In this document: in pieces, positions 56,457 to 64,000 of the stretch | Position numbering within the stretch: the stretch's first letter is position 1 | How the letters are laid out: each line of letters begins with the position of its first letter | Origin: Sneathiellales bacterium | GTDB lineage: Bacteria > Pseudomonadota > Alphaproteobacteria > JANQFL01 | Assembly: GCA_028277845.1 (NCBI GenBank) | Contig: JANQFL010000024.1 | Coordinates: forward strand, 1 to 64,000 | DNA length: 64,000 nt | Reading direction: 5' to 3' | The notes under the pieces: model-generated | What the model saw: the letters and a program-made list of their open reading frames with translations, nothing else | The model's database searches: none | Told to the model about the DNA's origin: nothing | Program-made: the position numbers and the translations under genes

Positions 56457-57116
56457 ATGCGCTTGGGTATCTCGAAACGGCTGCCGATCCGGTCCCTCGC
56501 TGCGGCGACCGGTGGGGTGGCGCTGGCGGTGGTCGTTGCGGCCGGCGCGCAGGAAGGCAAGAAACTCAATCCGCTCAATCCGGATTCGGAAGGGCATTTC
56601 ACCATCCCCAACCCCGCCAATCTGCAGCCGGCGGAGACCGAGCAGGTCTACCGCCGTATTCTGCCCACCATGAAAAAGGCCATGGACATGTCCGACAACA
56701 GGGACGCCAAGGCCTATACCAAATGGCGGCGGTTCAATTCGGCGCCCTATCGTTCGGCGCAACACGGTCAGAGATACGTGAACAATTACGGCAACCGGAC
56801 GGGCGAAGCGTACGGCGGTTTCGAGAATGCCGGCGTGATGCCGGTCGGCACCGTCCTGGCCAAAGACGCCTTTTCGGTGGACAAGCAGGGCCGGGTCCGC
56901 CCCGGGCCCTTGTTTATCATGGAAAAGATGGACAAGGGCTTCAATGCGCCAAGCGGGAACTGGCGGTACGTCATGATCCTGCCCGATGGTAGCCTGTTAG
57001 GGGAAACCAACGGCGAAAACTCCGAAAACGTGGCGTTCTGCGTGCCGTGCCATGCCGCGGAGGCCGACAGGGATCATCTGTTCTTCCTGCCGAAGGAATT
57101 CAGGGCGGCCCGTTAG
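56457..57116 (+). CDS. Cytochrome P460-family protein
   Basis: The 219-residue secreted protein has an N-terminal signal segment (about residues 10-31) and a single haem-attachment motif C195-V-P-C198-H199 near the C-terminus, the P460 arrangement. The region SAQHGQRYVNNYGN and the WRYVMILPDG segment match the family beta-sheet. Characterised members oxidise hydroxylamine through a lysine-haem cross-link. Whether the cross-linking lysine is present cannot be decided by eye. AAGGGG precedes ATG 56457. No ammonia-oxidation genes are nearby. Confidence 0.83.
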   Translation: MRLGISKRLPIRSLAAATGGVALAVVVAAGAQEGKKLNPLNPDSEGHFTIPNPANLQPAETEQVYRRILPTMKKAMDMSDNRDAKAYTKWRRFNSAPYRSAQHGQRYVNNYGNRTGEAYGGFENAGVMPVGTVLAKDAFSVDKQGRVRPGPLFIMEKMDKGFNAPSGNWRYVMILPDGSLLGETNGENSENVAFCVPCHAAEADRDHLFFLPKEFRAAR

Positions 57117-57123
57117 GGCCGGA

Positions 57124-58128
57124 TCAGGAGCCACCGACGGCCTTGGCGAACACCTGGCCGTCGACATTGCCACCCGAAACGATCACGACGACCGTTTTCT
57201 CCCGGACATCATATTTGCCGGCCAGCACGGCCGCCAAGGCCACCGCCCCGCCGGGTTCGATGACGATTTTCAACCGTTGGAACGCGACGGCCATGGCGTT
57301 GGCCACCTCCGTGTCGCTTACGGCGAAACCGCCGGCCAGGGTGGTCCGGTTGACCGAAAACGTCAGTTCGCCGGGCATGGGCGACAGCAAGGCGTCGCAA
57401 AACGACCGGACGCCGGGGGCGTTGGCCGTTCTTTCATCCGCGTCCAGGGATCTGGCCGTATCGTCGAAGCCTTCCGGTTCGACGGAATAGATCGGCAGGT
57501 CCGGGTGGCTGTGGGTTATGGCCAGGGACGTTCCGGCGATCAATCCGCCACCGCCGCAGGGACTGAGAACGGCGTCCGGTGTCGTCTGTTGTTCCGCCAG
57601 TTGCGCGACGATTTCCAGACCGACGGTCCCTTGGCCGGAAATGATGTACGGATCGTCGTAAGGCGGTACCAGCGTCAGTCCGCGTTCTTCCGCGAGTTGC
57701 CGACCCATCTCCTCGCGGCTTTCATGGTCGCGGTCGTAGAGCACCACTTCGGCTCCATAGGCGCGGGTGTTGTTGACCTTAATCTCGGGCGCGTCGCGGG
57801 GCATGATGATCGTCGCGGGCGTGCCGCATAACTGCGCGGCGTAGGCGACGCCTTGCGCATGGTTGCCCGATGAAAAGGCGATAATGCCTTTGCGCCGCTG
57901 GTCGCCGTCGAGCCGGTGAATCCGGTTGTAGGCCCCGCGGAACTTGAACGATCCGGTTTTCTGCAGGACTTCCGGTTTGACCAGGATGCGTCCGCCGACT
58001 TCCGCATTGAGAAGCGGGGACTCCAGCAACGGCGTGCGGCAGACCATGCCGGCAAGCTTGTCGGCGGCGTCGCAAACGGAATCGTAAGTGGGGATGGTTA
58101 GCTGGTCAGAGACGGTCGAGAAATTCAT
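57124..58128 (-). CDS. Threonine/serine dehydratase family PLP enzyme
   Basis: The 334-residue protein has the Schiff-base lysine K62 in KTGSFKFRGAYNR, the phosphate loop LSPCGGGGLIAG and no ACT domain, unlike the other dehydratase gene in this window. It could be a catabolic threonine dehydratase, serine racemase or a related dehydratase. The start overlaps the end of the alpha/beta hydrolase gene by 23 bases, so the two are coupled. It is convergent with the P460 gene, with seven bases between stops. Confidence 0.83.
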   Translation of the reverse strand: MNFSTVSDQLTIPTYDSVCDAADKLAGMVCRTPLLESPLLNAEVGGRILVKPEVLQKTGSFKFRGAYNRIHRLDGDQRRKGIIAFSSGNHAQGVAYAAQLCGTPATIIMPRDAPEIKVNNTRAYGAEVVLYDRDHESREEMGRQLAEERGLTLVPPYDDPYIISGQGTVGLEIVAQLAEQQTTPDAVLSPCGGGGLIAGTSLAITHSHPDLPIYSVEPEGFDDTARSLDADERTANAPGVRSFCDALLSPMPGELTFSVNRTTLAGGFAVSDTEVANAMAVAFQRLKIVIEPGGAVALAAVLAGKYDVREKTVVVIVSGGNVDGQVFAKAVGGS

Positions 58129-58972
58129 CGATGGCTTTCAGGCTTTGGGGTTCGTCAAGCATGGGCGCATGCCCGATGTTGGGCAGCGTTAGTTGTAGCA
58201 AATCAGGCTTGACGTCCGCCATACGCTTGAAAGTCTCCTCGCTCAGAACATCGGACAGCGCACCCCGAACGGCCAATACGGGAATGTTGCGCAAGCTGGC
58301 GAAGATCGGCCATAAGTCCGGCAGGTTGCCGGATTGTTCCTGCAAGGCGCGTCCCAGCGCCAGGTCGTAGTCGAGGCGCAATCGGCCTTCGCCGTCATCC
58401 ACATACATGCGTCTGGCCGAATCCATCCAGTCGTCGTCCGTGGCATCGGGGAAGGCTGAATGAAACAACGCCCTGGTGGCCTCGGCGGCGGTCTGCCAGT
58501 TGTCGTACCGCGCGTCCTTGCCGATATAGGACGCGATCCGCCCGGCGCCGTCTTCGGAAATTTCCGGCCCGACGTCGTTGAGCACGACGCCAGCCAAGGC
58601 CGTCGGTTGTACCGCGCCCAATCCCATGGCCAGCAGGCCGCCGAACGACGTGCCGACGACGACCACCCGGTGCAGATTGGCCGACGACAATAAATGCATC
58701 AAATCGGACAGATGAACCTCGGGGCGGTAATTGCGGTAATCCGTGTCCCAGTCGGACCGTCCGCGGCCGCGATAGTCAGGGCAGAGCACCAGCCGGTTCG
58801 CCGACAAGTGCAGGGCAAGCTCGTGAAAATCTTTGGAATTGCGGGCCACGCCGGCCAGGCAGATTACCGGAACCTCCGGCAGGTCACGGGTGCCGTATTC
58901 CCGGTAATACAATGTAAGGCCGTCCTGAGCGGCGTAATGTTTCTCGCGATAGGCGATGGAAGCGATGTTCAC
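58106..58972 (-). CDS. Alpha/beta hydrolase
   Basis: The 288-residue protein is an alpha/beta-hydrolase-fold enzyme with the nucleophile elbow VVGTSFGGLLAM, an oxyanion region near VICLAGVARNSKDF and a C-terminal catalytic histidine in LPNIGHAPMLDEP. There is no signal peptide, so it acts in the cytoplasm. The substrate is unknown. Coupling to the PLP dehydratase suggests a shared pathway, which is inference. Confidence 0.85.
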   Translation of the reverse strand: MNIASIAYREKHYAAQDGLTLYYREYGTRDLPEVPVICLAGVARNSKDFHELALHLSANRLVLCPDYRGRGRSDWDTDYRNYRPEVHLSDLMHLLSSANLHRVVVVGTSFGGLLAMGLGAVQPTALAGVVLNDVGPEISEDGAGRIASYIGKDARYDNWQTAAEATRALFHSAFPDATDDDWMDSARRMYVDDGEGRLRLDYDLALGRALQEQSGNLPDLWPIFASLRNIPVLAVRGALSDVLSEETFKRMADVKPDLLQLTLPNIGHAPMLDEPQSLKAIDEFLDRL

Positions 58973-59118
58973 GGAAGGCTCCAGGGACGCGGAATAAGCG
59001 GGAACGATCCCGATTCTGGCGGATGACCGTTGAGAATGTGTTTAACGGTGCCGGGAGATTCGATCAACCGCGGCCTGATTCCTGGGATTGACGGGCATTT
59101 CCGTCTCGGGCAGTGCCG

Positions 59119-61242
59119 TCAGCAGTCGCAACCCGATTGGGCGGTCGACGGCGTTGCGGCGACACGCAGCAGGTCGCGGTTGAGCTGCAAGGCGTAGGAT
59201 TGCTTGGACAGCTTCGACCGGTAAACCTGCAGCCCTTCCATGACCCGCTGCACATAGTTGCGGGTTTCCGAGAACGGGATCAGTTCGATCCAGTCGACGG
59301 CGTCGATTTCGCCGCTGCGCGGATCGCCCCACTGGCGGACCCAGCGGCGTACCCGTGTTTCGCCGGCGTTGTACGCGGCCAGCGCCAGGAAATAGGAACC
59401 ATCGTACTTGTTGACCAGCGTCTGCAGGTAGTGGCTGCCCAATTTGGCGTTGTAGCGGGGGTCGCTGATCAACAGGCTGCGGGTGTAGCGGACGCGCAGT
59501 GTCTTGGCCACGCGTTTGGCCGTCGCCGGCATGAGCTGCATCAGGCCGCGGGCGCCGGCGGAACTGACGGCACGGTGGTCGAATTCGCTCTCCTGCCGGG
59601 ACACGGCGTGCACGAGGGAGTTCTCCGGACCGGACTGGGACAGGAGAACCGGCAATTCGGGATAGCTGTACGAGGGCAATGGCACGCCGGCCCGAGCGGA
59701 CCGCTTGGCGACCGCGACCGACAGATCGGGACGGCCGACATACGCAGCCAGGGCCGCGACAAGGGTATGTTCACCCGGCGTCCTGGCCTGCGCGTTCAGG
59801 GTTAGGGCGATGTGACGGGTTTCCCGCTTGGCTCCGATGTCCGCCAGATGCCGAAGGACCGAGACCAGTTCGAGGTTCACGAAACGCTGGAAGTCCACGT
59901 CGGTTGGTGTGGGGTCCACCGGCAGTTCCAAGCTGCCGCTGGCGTCGAGCCGCAGCGTGGCCAACTGGCCGTAATAGGTGGTCGGGTGCAGTTGCGCCTT
60001 TTTGTACCATTTGCGGGCCAATTTCGGCCGGCCCAGGACATCCGCCGCCCGGCCGCACCAATAGGCGCCCCGGGCCCGGCTGACCGGATAGCGGACATTG
60101 TCATAAAGCCGTGTGAAGTGTTTCAGGGCGATGTCTGCATCGCTCAGAAAGGTCAGGGCGATCCAGCCCGCCAGCCATTCGGCTTCCGCGAACTTGGCGC
60201 CGCTGTTCATGCGGTGATCGCTGACGATCTTGTAGGCGTCGGTGATGTGTCCCGCCGAAAGCGCCTTGCGGCCGAGAACGGAGCGTTCGACCCACCATTT
60301 GTCGGGCCGGCCCAAATCGGCGGGCGGATTGAGCAAATACTGCCGGGCTCTTTCGTCCAGGCCCTTGCGGCGGCGCCACCGGGTCCGTTCATACAGCAGG
60401 CCCGCATTTGACTGCAGTGTCGCGGGCACCCGCGCAATGGCGCTGTCCACGTTACCGGCCCGGACCATCAACGCCATGCGGGCCTCGGCCAGACGGCGAT
60501 GGTCCGCCGGTACGCGCCTAAGCATGCGCCGGGACGCACCGCGTTTGCGTTCCCAAATGAGCCGGTCCAACCGCGCCAAATGATCTTCCTGGCGAAGAAG
60601 TTTGCGATGACGTTTGAGGACGGCATATTCGCGGGAACGGGTGAAATTGCCCTTGATCCAGGCCTGGCGTAGTTGCGCCGTGCCTTCAGCGGTTTTTCCG
60701 TCAGCCAGAAGAATCTCGGCGTACCGAACCATGCCCCAGCCGGTCTGCGGCGGATGGCGGGCAAACCAGGCTTCAACCTCGGCATCTGGCGTGCTTGGCT
60801 TCAAGCGGTCCTCGGCCTGGCGGATCAATTTCCGGATACCGGGCCAGTCGGCATTGCTTGTCACGAAGGTCGTGATGTCGCCGAACGTCGCGGATGTCCC
60901 TGGCGCGCGCATCCACATCCACCGGATGACCTTGGCGGGTAGGGGGTTCGAGGCCTTGGCCGCGAGGCGTTTGGCTTCACTCCAACGATTGCGTTTGGCG
61001 GCGTCGAATGCCCGGCGGTACAGGTTTCGGTCGTTTACGGTCAATGGAGACGAGCGTTCCAAATCTTCCGACAAGCGTTGAACGACCGGGTCATTCAGTT
61101 TGGGGCTGACGAGCCCCAGCATCACGGACGCTGAATGTGTTGCAAATTCCGGTTTGGGTTGTGGCAGGGGCACGCCGGCCGAGGCAGCGGTCGACACGGC
61201 GGACAATATCGTGGCGACAATTGCAATTCTAAACGGATACAC
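59119..61242 (-). CDS. Soluble lytic murein transglycosylase
   Basis: The 707-residue secreted enzyme cleaves peptidoglycan to 1,6-anhydromuropeptides. A signal peptide (MYPFRIAIVATILSAVSTAASA) is followed by a long alpha-superhelical region and a C-terminal SLT domain. The catalytic glutamate is E551 in SRQESEFDH. GLMQLMPATAK and LAAYNAGETRVRRW are the supporting motifs. The overall layout matches Slt70. It stands alone, with a 146-base gap to the hydrolase and a divergent dapA. I see no gene in either gap. Confidence 0.92.
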   Translation of the reverse strand: MYPFRIAIVATILSAVSTAASAGVPLPQPKPEFATHSASVMLGLVSPKLNDPVVQRLSEDLERSSPLTVNDRNLYRRAFDAAKRNRWSEAKRLAAKASNPLPAKVIRWMWMRAPGTSATFGDITTFVTSNADWPGIRKLIRQAEDRLKPSTPDAEVEAWFARHPPQTGWGMVRYAEILLADGKTAEGTAQLRQAWIKGNFTRSREYAVLKRHRKLLRQEDHLARLDRLIWERKRGASRRMLRRVPADHRRLAEARMALMVRAGNVDSAIARVPATLQSNAGLLYERTRWRRRKGLDERARQYLLNPPADLGRPDKWWVERSVLGRKALSAGHITDAYKIVSDHRMNSGAKFAEAEWLAGWIALTFLSDADIALKHFTRLYDNVRYPVSRARGAYWCGRAADVLGRPKLARKWYKKAQLHPTTYYGQLATLRLDASGSLELPVDPTPTDVDFQRFVNLELVSVLRHLADIGAKRETRHIALTLNAQARTPGEHTLVAALAAYVGRPDLSVAVAKRSARAGVPLPSYSYPELPVLLSQSGPENSLVHAVSRQESEFDHRAVSSAGARGLMQLMPATAKRVAKTLRVRYTRSLLISDPRYNAKLGSHYLQTLVNKYDGSYFLALAAYNAGETRVRRWVRQWGDPRSGEIDAVDWIELIPFSETRNYVQRVMEGLQVYRSKLSKQSYALQLNRDLLRVAATPSTAQSGCDC

Positions 61243-61411
61243 GTTCAGCTACCTCTACGGTGGGCACTCTGGTTGGTTCACGTCCGATACCAGCGGCGTT
61301 TACCATATTACCGCCGGACCGGCGAGTTGAACAGTCGCGGAACGCTTGCCGACCGCCCAAACCGCGAGTATTTTGCGAAAAACAGATTAGGTATTGGTTA
61401 AGAGGGATATC

Positions 61412-62287
61412 ATGTTCAAAGGATCGTTCGTCGCTCTCATTACGCCTTTTCGCGACGGACGCGTCGACGAAGAGGCGTTTCGCAACTTGGTCGAGTGGCA
61501 GATTTCCGAAGGAACCCATGGCCTGGTGCCGTGCGGCACCACAGGAGAATCGCCGACACTGAGTCACGAGGAGCACCACCGGGTTACCGAAATGTGTATC
61601 GAGGTCGCCGCCGGCCGGGTACCGGTTATTGCCGGGGCGGGCTCCAATTCGACCGGCGAGGCGATTTCCCTGGCCACGCATGCCGAAAAGGCCGGTGCCA
61701 ACGGCTTGCTGGTCGTGACTCCTTACTACAACAAGCCGACTCAGGACGGCCTGTATCGGCATTTCAAGGCCATCAACGACGCGGTCGGCATCCCGATCAT
61801 AATCTACAACATCCCGCCGCGTTCGGTGATCGACATGTCGGTCGACACCATGGCCAGGCTGTTCGAACTGCCGAATATCGCGGGCGTCAAGGACGCGACC
61901 GGCGATATTACCCGGGTGTCAAAACAGCGCCTGGCGATGGGCCCCGACTTCATCCAGCTGTCCGGCGAGGATGCGACCGCGCTGGCTCTGAATGCGCATG
62001 GCGGGCATGGCTGCATATCCGTAACCGCCAATGTGGCGCCGCGTCTGTGTTCCGAATTTCAGACGTCCAGCCTCGAGGGCGATTACGCCAAGGCATTGAC
62101 GTATCAGGACCGGCTCATGCCCCTGCACGACGCTTTGTTCGTGGAAGCCAGCCCGGGGCCGGTCAAGCATGCGGCCCAAATGCTGGGATTGTGTTCCGAT
62201 GAACTCCGTCTTCCCATGGCGCCGGTGGCCGATTCGACACGAGATACCGTCAACGCCGCCTTGCGTTCGGCCGGACTGCTGAACTGA
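61412..62287 (+). CDS. dapA: 4-hydroxy-tetrahydrodipicolinate synthase
   Basis: DapA condenses pyruvate with aspartate semialdehyde in lysine and diaminopimelate synthesis. The 291-residue barrel has the conserved [14 protein letters not shown] loop, the tyrosine in [10 protein letters not shown] and the Schiff-base lysine in [16 protein letters not shown] precedes ATG 61412; the open frame from 61394 adds six residues. smpB follows 51 bases later, a common bacterial order. Confidence 0.94.
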   Translation: MFKGSFVALITPFRDGRVDEEAFRNLVEWQISEGTHGLVPCGTTGESPTLSHEEHHRVTEMCIEVAAGRVPVIAGAGSNSTGEAISLATHAEKAGANGLLVVTPYYNKPTQDGLYRHFKAINDAVGIPIIIYNIPPRSVIDMSVDTMARLFELPNIAGVKDATGDITRVSKQRLAMGPDFIQLSGEDATALALNAHGGHGCISVTANVAPRLCSEFQTSSLEGDYAKALTYQDRLMPLHDALFVEASPGPVKHAAQMLGLCSDELRLPMAPVADSTRDTVNAALRSAGLLN

Positions 62288-62338
62288 CCGCGTGTCCCAG
62301 GCAATCTCTGACGCGCAGATATAACGATCGTTACCATC

Positions 62339-62791
62339 ATGGCCCGGAACGTCGCAGAGAACCGCAAGGCCCGTCACGACTACTACATCGACGAAACCAT
62401 GGAAGCGGGTTTGATGCTTGTCGGCACGGAGGTGAAGTCGCTGCGGGAAGGACGCGCCAATATCGCTGAATCGCACGCTTCGTTCGATGACGGGGAGCTT
62501 TATCTGCGCAACGCCCATATCGGCGAATACCATGGCGGCAACCGGTTCAATCACGAACCGCGGCGGCCGCGAAAACTGCTCATGCACAAACGTGAGATCG
62601 AACGTCTGCGCGGCGCGGTGCAGCGCAAGGGCGTGACCATTGTGCCTTTGGCGATCTATTTCAACGACCGGGGCAAGGCCAAACTGAAGATCGGTTTGGC
62701 CCGGGGCAAGAAACAGCACGACAAGCGGGCAACCGAAAAAGAACGTGATTGGAAGCGCGAGAAGGCCCGGTTGATCCGCGAAAAAGGCTGA
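62339..62791 (+). CDS. smpB: SsrA-binding protein SmpB
   Basis: SmpB delivers tmRNA to stalled ribosomes. The 150-residue protein is full length, with the core segments [17 protein letters not shown] and LRNAHIGEY and the basic C-terminal tail ([19 protein letters not shown]) that enters the mRNA channel. The tmRNA gene itself is not seen in this window. Confidence 0.96.
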   Translation: MARNVAENRKARHDYYIDETMEAGLMLVGTEVKSLREGRANIAESHASFDDGELYLRNAHIGEYHGGNRFNHEPRRPRKLLMHKREIERLRGAVQRKGVTIVPLAIYFNDRGKAKLKIGLARGKKQHDKRATEKERDWKREKARLIREKG

Positions 62792-62880
62792 ATTCTGCAC
62801 ATTTTAGGCTTAGTTGCACAAGTTGTGATGCCCGTCACAGTGTGCGGATCCAATGTCGGATATATCCAATCCCACTCGAA

Positions 62881-63366
62881 ATGGGATCGGACAACAAAAT
62901 GGCTTATCGTGCAGCGTCTCGGACGCAACCGGATCGGGAGATCCGGGTTTCTCGTGAAGATACCGTCGTCGGTTTTGCGGCGGGTCCGTTTCTCGAACGA
63001 ATGTTGCAAGCCCATGCGGTCTGGTGGGAAAGCGGTGGTGTCGAGGGACGGCGCGCCGTGTTCATTGGCGTGGACCTCAGGGGCGCCTCCTTCGCCGGTG
63101 CGGATCTCAGTGGCGCGGTTTTCAGGGATTGTGACCTGACGGACGCGGATTTGCGCTGCACGCTGCTGTGCCACGCCGACTTCCGCCGCTCCAATCTGAC
63201 CGGGGCCAACGCCCGCGGCGCCGTGGGCGAAAACACGGACTTTCGTGATGCCGATTTGCGTGGCGCCTGTTTCGAGTGTGCCGATCTTGGCGATTCCGAT
63301 CTCAATGGCGCGACGTTGCTCGGCGTGTCTTTCCGTCACGCCGATCTCAAAATGGTCCGTTTTTAG
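62881..63366 (+). CDS. Pentapeptide-repeat protein
   Basis: The 161-residue protein has an N-terminal segment of about 60 residues, then eight or more A(D/N)LxG-type pentapeptide units from VDLRGASFAGADLSGAVF to ATLLGVSFRHADLKM. They form a right-handed quadrilateral helix. Cysteines occur at several repeat positions. The function is unknown. Some such proteins mimic DNA and affect gyrase, but that requires a long, regular fold and is not shown here. ATG 62881 or ATG 62899 may be the start. It ends 12 bases from the convergent glycosylase gene. Confidence 0.8.
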   Translation: MGSDNKMAYRAASRTQPDREIRVSREDTVVGFAAGPFLERMLQAHAVWWESGGVEGRRAVFIGVDLRGASFAGADLSGAVFRDCDLTDADLRCTLLCHADFRRSNLTGANARGAVGENTDFRDADLRGACFECADLGDSDLNGATLLGVSFRHADLKMVRF

Positions 63367-63378
63367 CCGAAAACTTGG

Positions 63379-64000
63379 TTAGACACTCAGTTCGGCGGCA
63401 ATGGCTCCAACAACATCGCGAAACATATCGGCGGTCAGTCTCCCTGTGTTCACGTTGTATCGGGAGCAATGATAGCTGTCGAACAGGGTGATTTGGCTGG
63501 TCAAATCGTGCCGCGCGGCATGGCCGAACGGATGAAGCTTCTGACGTATTCCGAAACCGGCAATAACCGCCTGGTGGGCGATGCTGCCCAGGGCCATGAT
63601 GGCCTTGATCCTGGACATGTTTTGGATTTCGTCGACCAGAAAGGCCCGGCAGGCCTTGATTTCCGCGCCCACGGGCTTGTTTTCCGGCGGGACACATCGA
63701 ACCGCATTGGTGATTCGGCAGTTTCGCAGGGTCAGGCCGTCATTTGGATCGGCGCCGAAATGCCCTGAGGCAAATCCGAATTCGAGAAGTGTCGGATACA
63801 GCAGATCGCCCGCGTAGTCACCGGTAAACGGGCGCCCTGTCCGGTTGGCGCCACGCAAGCCGGGCGCCAGGCCGACGATCAGGAGCTCGGCCGCGTTTCC
63901 CCCGAACGACTCGACCGGTGCGTTGTGGAAATCGGGGAATTTGGATCGATTGTCATTGCGAAACGCGACCAGTCGGGGACACAGGTCGCAATCCGGTGCG
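63379..64000 (-). CDS. Uracil-DNA glycosylase, family 4/5 type (5' end beyond the window)
   Basis: The reading frame runs open to the right edge. It begins within APDCDLCPRLVAFRND, whose two cysteines are part of a 4Fe-4S ligand set, completed by further cysteines such as the one in NAVRCVPPENKP. The active-site loop is LIVGLAPGLRGANRTG, and the C-terminal leucine-loop equivalent is SYHCSRYNVNTGR, a variant of the usual HPS. These features favour the family 5 (UdgB-like) branch of uracil-DNA glycosylases in base excision repair. A start at 63858 would cut off the active site, so that internal start is rejected. Confidence 0.85.
   Translation of the reverse strand, partial: APDCDLCPRLVAFRNDNRSKFPDFHNAPVESFGGNAAELLIVGLAPGLRGANRTGRPFTGDYAGDLLYPTLLEFGFASGHFGADPNDGLTLRNCRITNAVRCVPPENKPVGAEIKACRAFLVDEIQNMSRIKAIMALGSIAHQAVIAGFGIRQKLHPFGHAARHDLTSQITLFDSYHCSRYNVNTGRLTADMFRDVVGAIAAELSV

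Noticed and set aside
47349-58128. The two threonine-dehydratase family genes considered as a recent duplication
   Set aside because: They differ in length, in presence of the ACT domain and in active-site flanks, and their DNA is not similar, so they are distinct paralogues.

Overview
This is a G+C-rich bacterial chromosome segment, most likely from an alphaproteobacterium of a Rhodospirillales-like lineage. That assignment rests on overall gene content: a large aerobic/anaerobic-mixed cobalamin cluster with CobN and CbtAB, a DUF1127 protein, a Bpt-type N-end-rule transferase, a TRAP transporter, MotAB, and a guaB / rsmB-like / guaA run. It is inference from protein families, not from a marker phylogeny. 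Almost every gene sits in a G+C-rich background, so the opposite strands carry many long but spurious open frames.

Region 1 (1-19.5 kb) is cobalamin biosynthesis. A cobalamin riboswitch (about 19.20-19.39 kb, minus strand) leads into cbtB, cbtA, cobW, cobN, cobO, cobQ, cbiX, cobH, cobL, cobI, a cbiG-cobJ fusion and cobM. Seven of the junctions in this run are 4-base ATGA stop/start overlaps. cbiD and cobK lie on the plus strand between cobM and a second minus-strand pair, cobA and cobB. The set combines CbiX/CbiD/CbiG (early cobalt insertion) with CobN/CobW (late insertion). A protein of unknown function and the tail of a truncated gene occupy the left edge.

Region 2 (19.5-28.4 kb) is housekeeping: tRNA-Gln(CUG), a Ppx/GppA phosphatase, rlmE, an uncharacterised protein with a CheY-binding-like C-terminus, a transglutaminase-like protein, guaB, an RsmB-like methyltransferase, a secreted TPR protein and guaA.

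Region 3 (28.2-31.9 kb) is the standout. A 3.3 kb A+T-richer island sits exactly behind the guaA stop codon. It is bounded by a 175-bp direct duplication of the guaA 3' end: the left copy completes guaA and the right copy is an orphan remnant. The island has no recognisable recombinase. It carries three overlapping genes: a D12-like adenine DNA methyltransferase, a ParB/KorB-like DNA-binding protein, and an Mrr-like PD-(D/E)xK nuclease. I read this as a candidate restriction-modification or defence module with an unusual ParB-type third component.

Region 4 (31.9-46.9 kb) holds a DUF465 protein, parC, an acyl-CoA ligase, a TRAP transporter with an enlarged DctQ and a DctM carrying a long coiled-coil tail, bpt, an SLC13/RCK transporter, an RDD membrane protein, motB and motA.

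Region 5 (46.9-64 kb) holds a flavin reductase, two threonine-dehydratase family genes, a penicillin-acylase family Ntn hydrolase, a beta-hydroxyacid dehydrogenase, a four-gene DUF1538-DUF1538-PII-CBS operon (probably a regulated transport system of unknown substrate), a PaaK-like ligase, a DUF1127 protein with a strong terminator, a cytochrome P460, an alpha/beta hydrolase, a lytic transglycosylase, dapA, smpB, a pentapeptide-repeat protein and a family 4/5-type uracil-DNA glycosylase cut by the right edge.

No rRNA, CRISPR array, insertion sequence or replication origin was seen.
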